The notes: generated by a model from the letters alone, not told the origin. A DNA stretch of 42,779 bases from Hyphomicrobiaceae bacterium (GCA_013141255.1 JABFRJ010000120.1:1-42779), one strand, 5' to 3'. Counted from the stretch's first letter, positions 24,151-31,748 are shown. Program-made: numbers and translations.

Positions 24151-24245
24151 TATTGCCCCCTGTCGTTGCGTGCGTTGGTTTCGGCCAGCCGGTTGTCGCC
24201 AAAGTATTTGCGCCAACCGCTTTCATTGTATTCCGGCGTTACCTG
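24150..24245 (-). other. In-frame 31-codon extension after TAG, no start codon
   Basis: Directly after the TAG of the upstream gene (24248-24246) the same frame continues for 31 protein-like codons (containing NESGWRKYFGDNRLAETNAR). It ends at a second TAG that overlaps the GTG start of the next gene (TAGTG). There is no ATG, GTG or TTG in the segment. It is either a read-through C-terminus, a mutated gene end, or a mini-gene with a non-canonical start. Confidence 0.5.
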
Positions 24246-24809
24246 CTAGGTCGTCGAGCCAGGTTGGGCAGCATCACTGGAGTTCGCCGCCACTGCAAAA
24301 GACCGGTTAACATACTTGATCATGTTGTCGCCGTAGAGGTGGATCCAGTGACGGACATAATCGGTGTCTGGTGACAACGTGCCGTCGCAAATCATCTGCA
24401 CAGAACGATGAACACGTTCAATTGCAGCGCCATCGTCGGCGTCAATGAACTGCGCTCCAAAGTTGAGTGGGGTTAGATATGACCATACGCAATGTCCTCG
24501 AATCGCCGGTTCACGAGGTACATCTGGGTTCAGTGCCTGCACCCAGACTTCATGCGTGGCGCCTTCGAGATAAATGTTAGGTGATGAGGCGCCAGAAAGT
24601 GGCCGCAAGTGCAGCATGACAATAGCGTAGCTGTGCCACAGCGGGTGCGCCCAAGGCGCATCAACGATCCAGACAGCAACGGTTCCATCGCTATCAGGTT
24701 CGTCTCTGAAGGCTCTACGCAAGGCCGCCAAATCGACAGACCACGCTACGCCACAACTGCCTGAAACATCAGGTTTCTGCGAAATTTCTTCCTGATTTTG
24801 ATTGATCAT
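24246..24809 (-). CDS. Hypothetical phage protein
   Basis: 187 aa from ATG 24809 (MINQNQEEISQKPD), preceded by GTGGGGAC. The core (YAIVMLHLRPL, THEVWVQALNPDVPRE, YLTPLNFGAQFIDADDGAAIERV and LSPDTDYVRHW) resembles conserved proteins of unknown function near phage recombination genes. The start overlaps the stop of a 33-aa micro-ORF (ATGA). The annotated stop is a TAG followed by an in-frame protein-like extension. Confidence 0.7.
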   Translation of the reverse strand: MINQNQEEISQKPDVSGSCGVAWSVDLAALRRAFRDEPDSDGTVAVWIVDAPWAHPLWHSYAIVMLHLRPLSGASSPNIYLEGATHEVWVQALNPDVPREPAIRGHCVWSYLTPLNFGAQFIDADDGAAIERVHRSVQMICDGTLSPDTDYVRHWIHLYGDNMIKYVNRSFAVAANSSDAAQPGSTT

Positions 24810-24907
24810 AATGATTGTCCCCACTTGCTTGCCGTTGTCTTGCTAAACCAACCATCACTCCGGAAGAGACTCCGTTGTTGGCCTGTGACCTGCAATTTCA
24901 AATCCAC
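24806..24907 (-). CDS. Micro-ORF (33 aa) coupled to the downstream gene
   Basis: A GTG start at 24907 gives MDLKLQVTGQQRSLFRSDGW... and the TGA overlaps the ATG of the following gene (ATGA). It overlaps the upstream gene end by 10 nt and fills an otherwise empty 88-nt gap. The polar, Trp-containing sequence looks like a real small protein. No strong ribosome binding site is visible for the GTG; a TTG four codons later is an alternative. Confidence 0.5.
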   Translation of the reverse strand: MDLKLQVTGQQRSLFRSDGWFSKTTASKWGQSL

Positions 24908-25203
24908 GTTTCAACGATGCACGGATCATCGTCCTTCCACCGAACAGTGCGGAACAACCCTGCTGAGATGCACCTCCGGACGTCGTCTAAATTGTCACCA
25001 ACAACTGCCAGTGTTGTTGGTGCAGGGTAGCCGCGGCTGATAACAAAAAGACGGGCAATGAACTTCCCTGGGAAATCGCGCGGGCTCTGGTAGACTGTCC
25101 AGATTGGCAACGTTTGGTTCGTTCTGGCGGCTGTGGTTCCGGCCGCTGCCCGCAACGGTGACAGCTCACTAGTAGCATCGAGCGGTTCCAACTTCTCCGT
25201 CAT
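24898..25203 (-). CDS. Conserved hypothetical phage protein
   Basis: 101 aa. The body (IWTVYQSPRDFPGKFIARLF, TTLAVVGDNLDDVRRCIS, WKDDDPCIVETWI) matches a short protein pattern common in phages and prophages of many proteobacteria, with no known function. It is soluble, with a small beta/alpha layout predicted by eye. It is part of the early-left operon. Confidence 0.72.
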   Translation of the reverse strand: MTEKLEPLDATSELSPLRAAAGTTAARTNQTLPIWTVYQSPRDFPGKFIARLFVISRGYPAPTTLAVVGDNLDDVRRCISAGLFRTVRWKDDDPCIVETWI

Positions 25204-25236
25204 GGCAGTTGCCTCAAAAATATCTGGTTGCTACAG

Positions 25237-27078
25237 CTAGGCGGCCTTCGGCCGTTTCGTGCCGAACAGCGCGTAAACTGGGTGTCGAAGCTCTACGGGA
25301 AGCCATCCAAGCTCTTTAGCCCCCTGCGCCGCCGCACTGGCGACAACCGGCTTTTTGGCCGCTTTGTCTGTCATTGCGATACCCATTTCAGCCAGCGCGG
25401 CGGTGGCGACTTTTGCAGAGGCTCTGTTGAAATAATCGACGGGATCGAAGTTGGCGCGCATGGCCTTGAGATAGACTGCGCCGGGCAACGAACCGACAAG
25501 CACATCGACGGCGGTGACATCCGGCTTTTTGTGGTTCAACTGACGTAGATCGAGCGCGCGACCTAGATTGTGTGCCAAAGTTGCTGCAGCGTTGCTTTGT
25601 GGGATAGCTTCAAAGGCGGCAGCAAACCCCTTCAGCACCTGAACATCGCCATTGTCGCCGCCGTCGTCATCACCATCCGTGTCGTCAGCAGACTGGCCGC
25701 TGTCTTTGGCCATGCCGTCAACCGTGATGCGCACCGGGCTCGTGCCGTAATAGCCTGCCGGCACCGGAGCAAGTGCGGCCGCAGCAACGCGAATTGCTAA
25801 GAGCGGGTTTTGTGCAAGCGCCTCAGCTACGGCAGCAGTTTGGAGCGCTGTGATATCAGCCAATAAGGCTTGGCTGATGTGCGCCCCCGCGTCTTCAGGA
25901 CTGTCCGCCGTCGAGCTATCGCCATCCGTATTGCCGCGTTGGCCGGGGTCGGCCGCTTTGCTCGCTGGCGTTTTATCACGGATGACACCATGCCGGATTT
26001 CAACAACGCCGCCGTCAATAGTCAGGATGCAACCGCTTTGTGCCTTCTGCGCCTTGGTGTACCCACGAAGTGCTGCTGCTTCCTCGATGGCATCGCGCGC
26101 GTTGCACGCGTCAGCGTAAGCATCATCATCTTGATTGTCGGATTTCTCGAGTGCGTCGATTTTCGTCTTAAGTTCAGCAACCAACACCTTTTCCTCTGGT
26201 GTGTATGCCTTACGTGCACCTTCAATGCGCGGCCATGACCAGATTTGTCCGCTCTTGAGCGTTGACCCAAGAACAGCGAACTGCCAGCCGTCCGCGACAA
26301 GTTCGGCGCAGCGCTCTGTGAGACGAGCGTCCACCAACTGATCCAGAAGGTCCTGATCTTCAATGTAGCCGTCGTTATCAAACAAGGATTCAACGACTTT
26401 GCCGCCGGCGGCCTTGTACTTGTCGATACCAACGAACAGCAGCCGCGGATCATTGATTTTAGCGCGGTCCTGAGTGAAATATGTTCGCACCCGCTGTGCC
26501 GAGATGAACCCTTGGTCTGCGAAGGCCTTGAATGCTTTGGCCTGCTTCTTGGCATCGCGGCACAGAGCAAACGCTTGAGCCGTTTCGGCATTGATCTTCC
26601 CGTCGCGCCATGCCTTGCGAATGGCCGGCGCCAGCGACCCGAGTGCAAGCCGCTGCCGCACAATCGCTGTTGTAACGCCATACCGGTGTGCAATTGCCCC
26701 TGCGTTGGCGCCGCCGCTGAACAGACGGGCAAAAACCTCAAACTCTTGCACGGGGTGCATGGGTTTGCGGCCGATATTTTCGATCAGCGATGTCTCGAGG
26801 GCTTGTTCATCATTCTCGTCACGGATATTGACATCAACGGTGCGTTCCGGAGCCCAGCGGCGTTGTTTGATCAGCTTGCCGATTGCGTGATAGCGGCGCT
26901 TGCCAGCCATGACCTCAAACTGCCCCTTGCTGACTTCGCGAACGATCAGCGGCTGCAGTAGGCCCTTGGCATCGATCAGCGCGGCCAGGTCGTCAACGTC
27001 CTTGTAACCGTCGGCTTCGCGAGCATTGATGGCGGCCGGAGCGGACAAGCTCGAATAGGGGACTGATTTCATGGTCAT
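25237..27078 (-). CDS. ParB-like protein (ParB/Spo0J N-terminal fold and HTH)
   Basis: 613 aa. Residues ~15-120 form a ParB N-domain, including LLQPLIVREV, the box GKRRYHA and the box ENIGRKPMHPVQE, which correspond to the CTP-binding GxRRxxA and ENIxR motifs. An HTH follows (AGAIAHRYGVTTAIVRQRLALGSL, ~125-160). The long remainder has acidic Asp-rich runs (SADDTDGDDDGGDNGD) and no known domain. No ParA gene is visible in the window. In this operon it may act in DNA spreading, segregation of a circular form, or transcriptional control. Confidence 0.82.
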   Translation of the reverse strand: MTMKSVPYSSLSAPAAINAREADGYKDVDDLAALIDAKGLLQPLIVREVSKGQFEVMAGKRRYHAIGKLIKQRRWAPERTVDVNIRDENDEQALETSLIENIGRKPMHPVQEFEVFARLFSGGANAGAIAHRYGVTTAIVRQRLALGSLAPAIRKAWRDGKINAETAQAFALCRDAKKQAKAFKAFADQGFISAQRVRTYFTQDRAKINDPRLLFVGIDKYKAAGGKVVESLFDNDGYIEDQDLLDQLVDARLTERCAELVADGWQFAVLGSTLKSGQIWSWPRIEGARKAYTPEEKVLVAELKTKIDALEKSDNQDDDAYADACNARDAIEEAAALRGYTKAQKAQSGCILTIDGGVVEIRHGVIRDKTPASKAADPGQRGNTDGDSSTADSPEDAGAHISQALLADITALQTAAVAEALAQNPLLAIRVAAAALAPVPAGYYGTSPVRITVDGMAKDSGQSADDTDGDDDGGDNGDVQVLKGFAAAFEAIPQSNAAATLAHNLGRALDLRQLNHKKPDVTAVDVLVGSLPGAVYLKAMRANFDPVDYFNRASAKVATAALAEMGIAMTDKAAKKPVVASAAAQGAKELGWLPVELRHPVYALFGTKRPKAA

Positions 27079-27116
27079 GTGGGAGCCCTCAGAAGTTGTA
27101 TCCGATAGATGTTCAA

Positions 27117-27605
27117 TTAGTGCGCCGGCGCCGGCTGGTCTGCATCGGTGGCAAAGAGATCGCCTTGAGTGCGCTTGCCCTTCAGGAATGCGCGGGCTTC
27201 CCGGCGCAGTTCTTCCAGCGCTTCAATCGCATCATCAGGCATAACGGGAGCGGTGCCACCTTCGTTGTATTGATCGAAAGGCAGGTGCGGTGTGTTGAAC
27301 GTGAATGGCGACTGCGAAGTCTTCAGATCAACTAAGCCGCTGATCACTGCGCCTTCAACGCCGCTGTCTTCGGACATGCTGAACGACACGCCGCCAATCC
27401 GAATAGCGCCGATCGCGTAGCTGACCGGCCATTCGAGGATGGTGCGGACGTGCTCGACCAATGCCGACATGGCATTCTTGAAGTCAGGGTGTGGCTCAGT
27501 GAAAATACGATGTGTCGTCTCGATTTCGTTCGAAGAGCCTTGGCCGCTGATATCCAGGATGTGAACAACGCCATCCTTGAACTTGATCTTTGCAATGCGC
27601 GACAT
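27117..27605 (-). CDS. Hypothetical phage protein of recombination operon
   Basis: 162 aa. The sequence SRIAKIKFKDGVVHILDISG, with beta strands, and the C-terminal IEALEELRREARAFLKGKRTQGDLF are typical of phage proteins that accompany YqaJ/RecT-type recombination genes. The ending contains a QGDLF motif that resembles clamp-binding peptides (inference). No catalytic motif is seen. Confidence 0.65.
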   Translation of the reverse strand: MSRIAKIKFKDGVVHILDISGQGSSNEIETTHRIFTEPHPDFKNAMSALVEHVRTILEWPVSYAIGAIRIGGVSFSMSEDSGVEGAVISGLVDLKTSQSPFTFNTPHLPFDQYNEGGTAPVMPDDAIEALEELRREARAFLKGKRTQGDLFATDADQPAPAH

Positions 27606-27640
27606 GGTTCGCCTTTTGGTTGGGTGTTGGGTGCGCTGGG

Positions 27641-28282
27641 TTACGCTGCGATGGGCCGGAACTTGGCGTTGAGTTCGCTCACGGTGTCATCGACCTCCTT
27701 TAGGAAGGTGATCACATCGCGCTCTATTTCCGCGAGTTTGATTGGGTCACGGGGAATGCGCCGGACTTCCAGCTGAAACTCTGGCGGCAGGCGCGGGTCG
27801 TAGCTTACGAAGTCCACCCATTTGCGGCCAGTGCACGCCAACTGCCAATGCATCTGCTGAAGGTAGGCGCTATCGATAGCGCCGCCGAGCAGGGTCTTGA
27901 TATGGGTTGCCGTGTTCGGGCATTTGATTTCCAATAGCCCATCATCATCAACTAGCCGGTCGGGAGAAGCGCACGCCATTGTAATTCGCGGGTGCATGAC
28001 CAGACCGACGCGTTCGCAGCGCGCCCCGGTCAAAAACTGGTATTGCATCCGCGCATTGTCTTCGTTCTCCTTCCCCCATTCCATCGGCTTTGTTGTGATA
28101 ATGTTTTCGATGGTGGTGCCGGTCAGCCGCTCGATCACGAGATCGGCAGCGTAGTTGGCCCGGCCTGCAGAGTATCCCTTGGCCGACTTTGCCAACACGT
28201 CTGACAGCCTGGACGCGGTGACTTTTCCGCGCCGCGCTTCAAACCATTCCGGAGAGTTCTGATCGCAGTCGATGACGATCAT
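27641..28282 (-). CDS. YqaJ-family viral recombinase / lambda-type exonuclease
   Basis: 213 aa. It contains the family start NSPEWFEARRGKVTASRLSDVL, the nuclease core with ASPDRLVDDDGLLEIKCP (PD...ExK catalytic Asp and Glu-x-Lys), and YLQQMHWQLACTG. The enzyme digests one strand of double-stranded DNA ends to create substrate for the annealing protein (ERF) encoded upstream in the same operon. The start overlaps the preceding gene by 4 nt. Confidence 0.9.
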   Translation of the reverse strand: MIVIDCDQNSPEWFEARRGKVTASRLSDVLAKSAKGYSAGRANYAADLVIERLTGTTIENIITTKPMEWGKENEDNARMQYQFLTGARCERVGLVMHPRITMACASPDRLVDDDGLLEIKCPNTATHIKTLLGGAIDSAYLQQMHWQLACTGRKWVDFVSYDPRLPPEFQLEVRRIPRDPIKLAEIERDVITFLKEVDDTVSELNAKFRPIAA

Positions 28283-28533
28283 GGCGTCACCGTTGCAGTC
28301 TGAGTTAAGGAGCGCTCTGCATTTTCGTGCCCGATCATCGCGTCAGCGATTGCAAACGCGTCGGCAGCAAATGCGCCCCAGTGTGCGCCAGCGCCGTCGT
28401 TGCACGCGAGTAGGCCCGCAAGCGCCTGCCCAGCGTACCACTGGCGCATCATCATGCCTTCTTGGTGGTAGTTGTACTGCGTATCTGGGCAAGGGAACGC
28501 ATGGGCGCCTTGGTCTTTTGGTTTGTGTGACAT
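28279..28533 (-). CDS. Hypothetical phage protein
   Basis: 84 aa. Its Gly/Ala/His-rich sequence (MMMRQWYAGQALAGLLACNDGAG, FAADAFAIADAMI) resembles small phage proteins of the type YAAQALTGLLA...AFAIADAML, which are common near recombination genes and of unknown function. The stop overlaps the YqaJ gene start (ATGA). Confidence 0.7.
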   Translation of the reverse strand: MSHKPKDQGAHAFPCPDTQYNYHQEGMMMRQWYAGQALAGLLACNDGAGAHWGAFAADAFAIADAMIGHENAERSLTQTATVTP

Positions 28534-28541
28534 GGTGCTCC

Positions 28542-29570
28542 TCAGTAGTTGATTGACACGTTTGGCACTTCACCGCGCACGATCAATTCGACCGCAGTGC
28601 GTGCAGCCTTGGTTGCGATGCCGGCGGCGACAAACGCTTCCATTGCCGAGCGGTTCACTGCTGCGCGGTGGTTTTTGTCGGCTTCGCGCTTTGCCTGTTC
28701 GTCAGCTTCGCGCTTTTGCTTCGCCGCCAATTCATCGCGCGCCTTTTGTTCGGCCCTGTCCGCGATGTCCTTCAATTCCTGTTCGCGCTTGGCAGCTTCT
28801 TGCCGCTCCTTGGCAAGTTGTGCTTCTGCGCGCGCTTCGGCTGCACGAACGCCTTCCTGGCGCAGAACCTCGTCACGCTCTGCGTCCGCTTCTTTCTTTT
28901 TCTGCGCGTCGATATCGGCACGCAGCTTGCGGAGTTCAGCGAGTTCCGCGGCGTCCTGTTCGCGCTTGATAGCGCTATCGAGCTTCGCTTTCAGGCTGGA
29001 GACCGCTTCACCGCGAATTTCAATTGCCGCTTCGAGGTAGTCACCAAAGTTGTCTTCGATCAGCTCGACAGCCTCGACTTCGGCCAACCGGTCGCGAATG
29101 ACTTCAGACGACCGCTCTGCGGCGTCGGTCAGTAGACTTTGCCATTCCTGAAGCTGACCCTTAATGTTGTCGTCGCGCTTTTTCTGCTCTGCTTCCCATG
29201 CAGTCAACGGCGCGCGCACGTCCTCCTTCCACTTGTCGAGCGTGTCGCGCGCGAATTTGCGATTGGCATCGATCTTCTTCGGGATTTCCTTTGCGACATC
29301 GGTGAGCTTTTTGCCAACATCGTCGATGTGCGTCTTGGACCGCGTGATGCTGTAGGCAAATGACGCAATGGCCTTGCGGCCGGCAGGCGTGGTGATGTCA
29401 CCGGCGAACGCGTCGATCTTTTCCTTGATCAGGTGCAGGGTTGGCTTGATTGCATCCTCGCCGCCGGTGAACACCGCATAGGCGTCCTTGTCCGACAGCG
29501 TAATGAGAGGGCCGACTTCCGCAGCATTGGAGGTATCGAAAATTGCGTCAGCTGTTGCTGTCGAGGTCAT
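28542..29570 (-). CDS. Coiled-coil protein of the recombination operon
   Basis: 342 aa, mostly long charged helices. Residues ~195-300 are a heptad-rich Glu/Lys/Ala/Arg coiled coil (ERDEVLRQEGVRAAEARAEA and similar). The N-terminal 100 residues (LIKEKIDAFAGDITTPAGRK, AYSITRSKTHIDDVGKKLTD) form a helical block common in phage proteins encoded beside RecT/ERF genes. It may organise or tether the recombination proteins; the activity is unknown. The start overlaps the ERF stop (ATGA). Confidence 0.75.
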   Translation of the reverse strand: MTSTATADAIFDTSNAAEVGPLITLSDKDAYAVFTGGEDAIKPTLHLIKEKIDAFAGDITTPAGRKAIASFAYSITRSKTHIDDVGKKLTDVAKEIPKKIDANRKFARDTLDKWKEDVRAPLTAWEAEQKKRDDNIKGQLQEWQSLLTDAAERSSEVIRDRLAEVEAVELIEDNFGDYLEAAIEIRGEAVSSLKAKLDSAIKREQDAAELAELRKLRADIDAQKKKEADAERDEVLRQEGVRAAEARAEAQLAKERQEAAKREQELKDIADRAEQKARDELAAKQKREADEQAKREADKNHRAAVNRSAMEAFVAAGIATKAARTAVELIVRGEVPNVSINY

Positions 29571-30406
29571 TGTGTTGCTCCATGGGTAACTGTGGCGGGC
29601 TTAGTTGCGGCATTGCCTTGTGCGTTCAACTTTTTGTTCAGGAGCGTTATTGCTTTCCCAAACTGGCTGACGTGCATGTCCGCTAAGCTTTCAATCCCGC
29701 CCAGTTCCAGGAAGTCGGCGATTTTGGTGTTGGTCTTGGTGATCAGTTGGGCAAGCTGCTTTTCCTGGTCGCCACTGATGTAGTCGGATGGCTCTGTTTC
29801 GGCAGGCGGTGTGCGGCCGTCAACATCGCGACCGACGGCAATGCCCAATGCCGCACGGAGGGTGTAGCGCTGCAGGTATGTCAACGAGGACGCGATGCTT
29901 TGAATTGCATTCTTGCCGCCTGAGTCGTCGCGGCCCGCTTCAAGTGTAGTTTCCGTAAACCAACCATCGTCGTGTGTAACGATGCAAGTTGCGCGAACGG
30001 GTTCTCCGACCTTTGCGCTGGTCTGCCACCGATAGCTCAAGCCATGCTTTGACAGTGACGCGCCAATGGCCGCTTCAATGTCGGCGATGTCTTCGTGCTT
30101 GTAGGATGTTGCAGCGCCACCCGTTTTTGACGGGTATGTAACGCCGTGCTTTTTGATGATTTGACCAAATTCAGCCTTAGCCGCAGCAAAGGATTTTTCG
30201 AATGCGCGGCGTGCGCGCTCATTGTGGACCCGCTGCATCAAATTGATGGCCTGCTCGATGCGAGCCATGTCGACATTAGGGTTCTCGACAAGGGATAAAA
30301 TTTTGTCGAGTTCCGACCGCTCAATAGGTTGATCGTTGTCCGTGGTTCGAGACACGGCAGTTGACGCGCGCGGGTGATCGACCGGCGCGAGCTCGGTTGC
30401 TGACAT
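29567..30406 (-). CDS. erf: ERF-family single-strand annealing protein
   Basis: 279 aa. It carries the ERF core: FEKSFAAAKAEFGQIIKKHG, TSYKHEDIADIEAAIGASLSKHGLSYRWQT, VTHDDGWFTETTLEAGRDDSGGKNAIQSIASSLTYLQRYTLRAALGI. These are the conserved helices of Erf/Rad52-like annealases. The C-terminus (QEKQLAQLITKTNTKIADFL) is a small accessory domain. It would anneal complementary strands together with the YqaJ exonuclease during phage recombination. Confidence 0.9.
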   Translation of the reverse strand: MSATELAPVDHPRASTAVSRTTDNDQPIERSELDKILSLVENPNVDMARIEQAINLMQRVHNERARRAFEKSFAAAKAEFGQIIKKHGVTYPSKTGGAATSYKHEDIADIEAAIGASLSKHGLSYRWQTSAKVGEPVRATCIVTHDDGWFTETTLEAGRDDSGGKNAIQSIASSLTYLQRYTLRAALGIAVGRDVDGRTPPAETEPSDYISGDQEKQLAQLITKTNTKIADFLELGGIESLADMHVSQFGKAITLLNKKLNAQGNAATKPATVTHGATQ

Positions 30407-30604
30407 CTAGCGTTGTCCTTTGGTTTGCTCAGGCGGCAGCACAAGGCTGCCCGCATCGACGGGGTAGGAAAACTCCGAGTGAAGCCGGTAAGCTGTTTTC
30501 CAGATCTCAGTTTCGTTTGGGTCGAATGGCAATCCGTCACGTGCCGCTGATGCACCACGCACGATCGTTGGAATGTCGCTTGACGTGATGTTGCTCAACG
30601 GCAT
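30407..30604 (-). CDS. Small hypothetical protein, first gene of the early-left operon
   Basis: 65 aa (MPLSNITSSDIPTIVRGASA, ETEIWKTAYRLHSEF). No family is recognised. It lies about 50 nt downstream of the candidate pL promoter and would be the first product of the leftward early transcript. An antiterminator or early regulator is possible but nothing in the sequence shows it. Confidence 0.6.
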   Translation of the reverse strand: MPLSNITSSDIPTIVRGASAARDGLPFDPNETEIWKTAYRLHSEFSYPVDAGSLVLPPEQTKGQR

Positions 30605-30650
30605 GGCCGGGCTCTATGGTTATACGCAGCACCTCCTGGTTTACAAATGC

Positions 30651-30680
30651 AAGGTAGTTCACCAGCGGTGAAGTCGTCAA
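30651..30680 (-). promoter_or_regulatory. Candidate pL promoter with operator in its spacer
   Basis: On the minus strand, -35 TTGACG (30680-30675) and a weak -10 TACCTT (30656-30651) are separated by 18 bp. The spacer is filled by the operator TTCACCGCTGGTGAA. The layout matches pR (TTGACA, operator, TAATAT, 18 bp). It would drive the early-left operon, and repressor binding would block it. Confidence 0.6.
30658..30672. promoter_or_regulatory. Operator OL1: TTCAC-N5-GTGAA
   Basis: TTCACCAGCGGTGAA, perfect 5-bp arms around a 5-nt centre, lies between the -35 and -10 of pL. The same arms occur at pR (31723-31737). Confidence 0.7.
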
Positions 30681-30689
30681 TAGATAAAA

Positions 30690-30704
30690 TTCACTGCCGG
30701 TGAG
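30690..30704. promoter_or_regulatory. Operator OL2: TTCAC-N5-GTGAG
   Basis: TTCACTGCCGGTGAG is one mismatch from the perfect operator. Its centre lies 32 bp (about three helical turns) from OL1, suited to cooperative binding. It lies upstream of the -35 of pL. Confidence 0.6.
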
Positions 30705-30812
30705 TTTTGTTGTTCGTTGTGCGCGATCATGGTTGTTGCGCGCGCCGGTTGGACAACGTTGGTTGAATGCGGCTATCAGCCGACATGAGGTAGGCGGAAA
30801 GGTGGGACTGAA

Positions 30813-31289
30813 ATGAAATGCGCGCGGTCAATTGTGGTTCTGTATTTTGCGTTGGCGGGATGTGGACAGCACCCGCCGGCAGTGATCGCTGAACCTGTTG
30901 CACAACAGAAGTACGACCCGTTCCAGCCAACAACAAAAGAGCTGAACCAGAAGACTGCCGTTCAAGCGCTGAAGCCAACGACGCCGGCGGTGCTCTCGGA
31001 CCAACAAAAGTTGCGGATTACGGCCTATATTCGATCCACAATGAAAGACCCATCTTCGACCCGGATCGGCGACATTGCTTCCGGGCATGATGGGACCGGC
31101 GCAACAGCATTCTGCGTCTGGGTGAACTCAAAAAACAGTTACGGCGGATATACCGGTGCCAAGCCAATGGCGGGAAAGCTGTCCGCTCAAACGGTCGAAG
31201 AATTTGACTTCGACGTCTACGGTTACGATTTGCACGCGGTCTGCAAAGCGCTGGGTCTTGAACTTGCCAAAATTCGGAAGCCCACCTGA
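30813..31289 (+). CDS. Predicted lipoprotein (moron / lysogenic-conversion candidate)
   Basis: 158 aa. Start ATG 30813 with GGTGGG upstream. The N-terminus MKCARSIVVLYFALAGCGQ is a lipoprotein signal with lipobox LAGC, predicting lipidation at Cys17. The mature part has a Thr/Pro linker and a compact domain (RITAYIRSTMKDPSSTRIGD, FCVWVNSKNSYGGYTGAKP) seen in small bacterial surface proteins of unknown function. It is transcribed opposite to the surrounding operon, between pL and the repressor, like a moron expressed in lysogens. Superinfection exclusion or surface modification is possible but unproven. Confidence 0.75.
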   Translation: MKCARSIVVLYFALAGCGQHPPAVIAEPVAQQKYDPFQPTTKELNQKTAVQALKPTTPAVLSDQQKLRITAYIRSTMKDPSSTRIGDIASGHDGTGATAFCVWVNSKNSYGGYTGAKPMAGKLSAQTVEEFDFDVYGYDLHAVCKALGLELAKIRKPT

Positions 31290-31374
31290 AGCTCAACGGC
31301 GCGCGGCATGCCGCGACTCACAATTCCGAATGCAGATTAAATTTGTATTTGGTTTGTTCTTGTGCTTGGCTTGA

Positions 31375-31662
31375 CTAGGGCCGGGCATTCCGCACGGCTT
31401 TTATCGCGTCCGCAGTCTCATAGCGAAGTCCAGATGGGTCTCCGCGGAATATCCAGTCGAGTGTCAAATGGTATGCGTCACAGAGCTTTATCGCGTTATC
31501 GATGCTCGGGCGCTTCTTGCCATTTTCATATTGATTGTACGTGTTTGGAGCTATTTGCGCGCGGTCGCAAAACTCATTTTGCTGAAGCCCCATCACCTGG
31601 CGGGTCAACGCAAGTCGCCTCCCAATTTCTATCATGCTGGTTTCGTCCGGGCCTTTTTTCAT
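31375..31662 (-). CDS. XRE-family repressor (CI-like)
   Basis: 95 aa from ATG 31662 (MKKGPDETSMIEIGRRLALT); the ATG at 31677 would leave almost no leader after the predicted promoter. It has an XRE helix-turn-helix: QQNEFCDRAQIAPNTYNQYENGKKRPSIDNAIKLCDAY. The short tail has no LexA/S24 peptidase domain, so RecA-dependent self-cleavage is not expected. It is divergent from the Cro-like gene with operators in between, the usual position of a phage lysogeny repressor. It probably binds TTCAC-N5-GTGAA. Confidence 0.82.
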   Translation of the reverse strand: MKKGPDETSMIEIGRRLALTRQVMGLQQNEFCDRAQIAPNTYNQYENGKKRPSIDNAIKLCDAYHLTLDWIFRGDPSGLRYETADAIKAVRNARP

Positions 31663-31691
31663 GCCCCGACACTGCACTTCTGTGGGCGCGA

Positions 31692-31720
31692 TTTCTATTC
31701 GCCAAACACGATGTTGACAA
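31692..31720 (-). promoter_or_regulatory. Candidate pRM promoter for the repressor
   Basis: On the minus strand TTGTCA (31720-31715) is followed after 17 bp by TAGAAA (31697-31692). The -35 overlaps the -35 of pR, so the two divergent promoters probably compete. Confidence 0.5.
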
Positions 31721-31743
31721 ACTTCACTATAGGTGAATAATAT
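31714..31743 (+). promoter_or_regulatory. Candidate pR promoter with operator OR in its spacer
   Basis: -35 TTGACA (31714-31719), 18-bp spacer, -10 TAATAT (31738-31743). The operator TTCACTATAGGTGAA (31723-31737) fills the spacer. The expected transcription start (about 31750) falls on the ATG of the Cro-like gene, so the mRNA may be leaderless. Confidence 0.65.
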
Positions 31744-31748
31744 TGATC

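Noticed and set aside
23966-24226. 86-aa minus ORF beginning MKAVGANTL
   Set aside because: It overlaps the well-supported 79-aa gene and the in-frame extension; composition after the first 30 residues is Arg/Cys-rich shadow.
31302-31315. Palindrome CGCGGCATGCCGCG between the lipoprotein and repressor gene ends
   Set aside because: Perfect but short and without a T-run, so a terminator cannot be claimed; it may be chance in GC-rich DNA.
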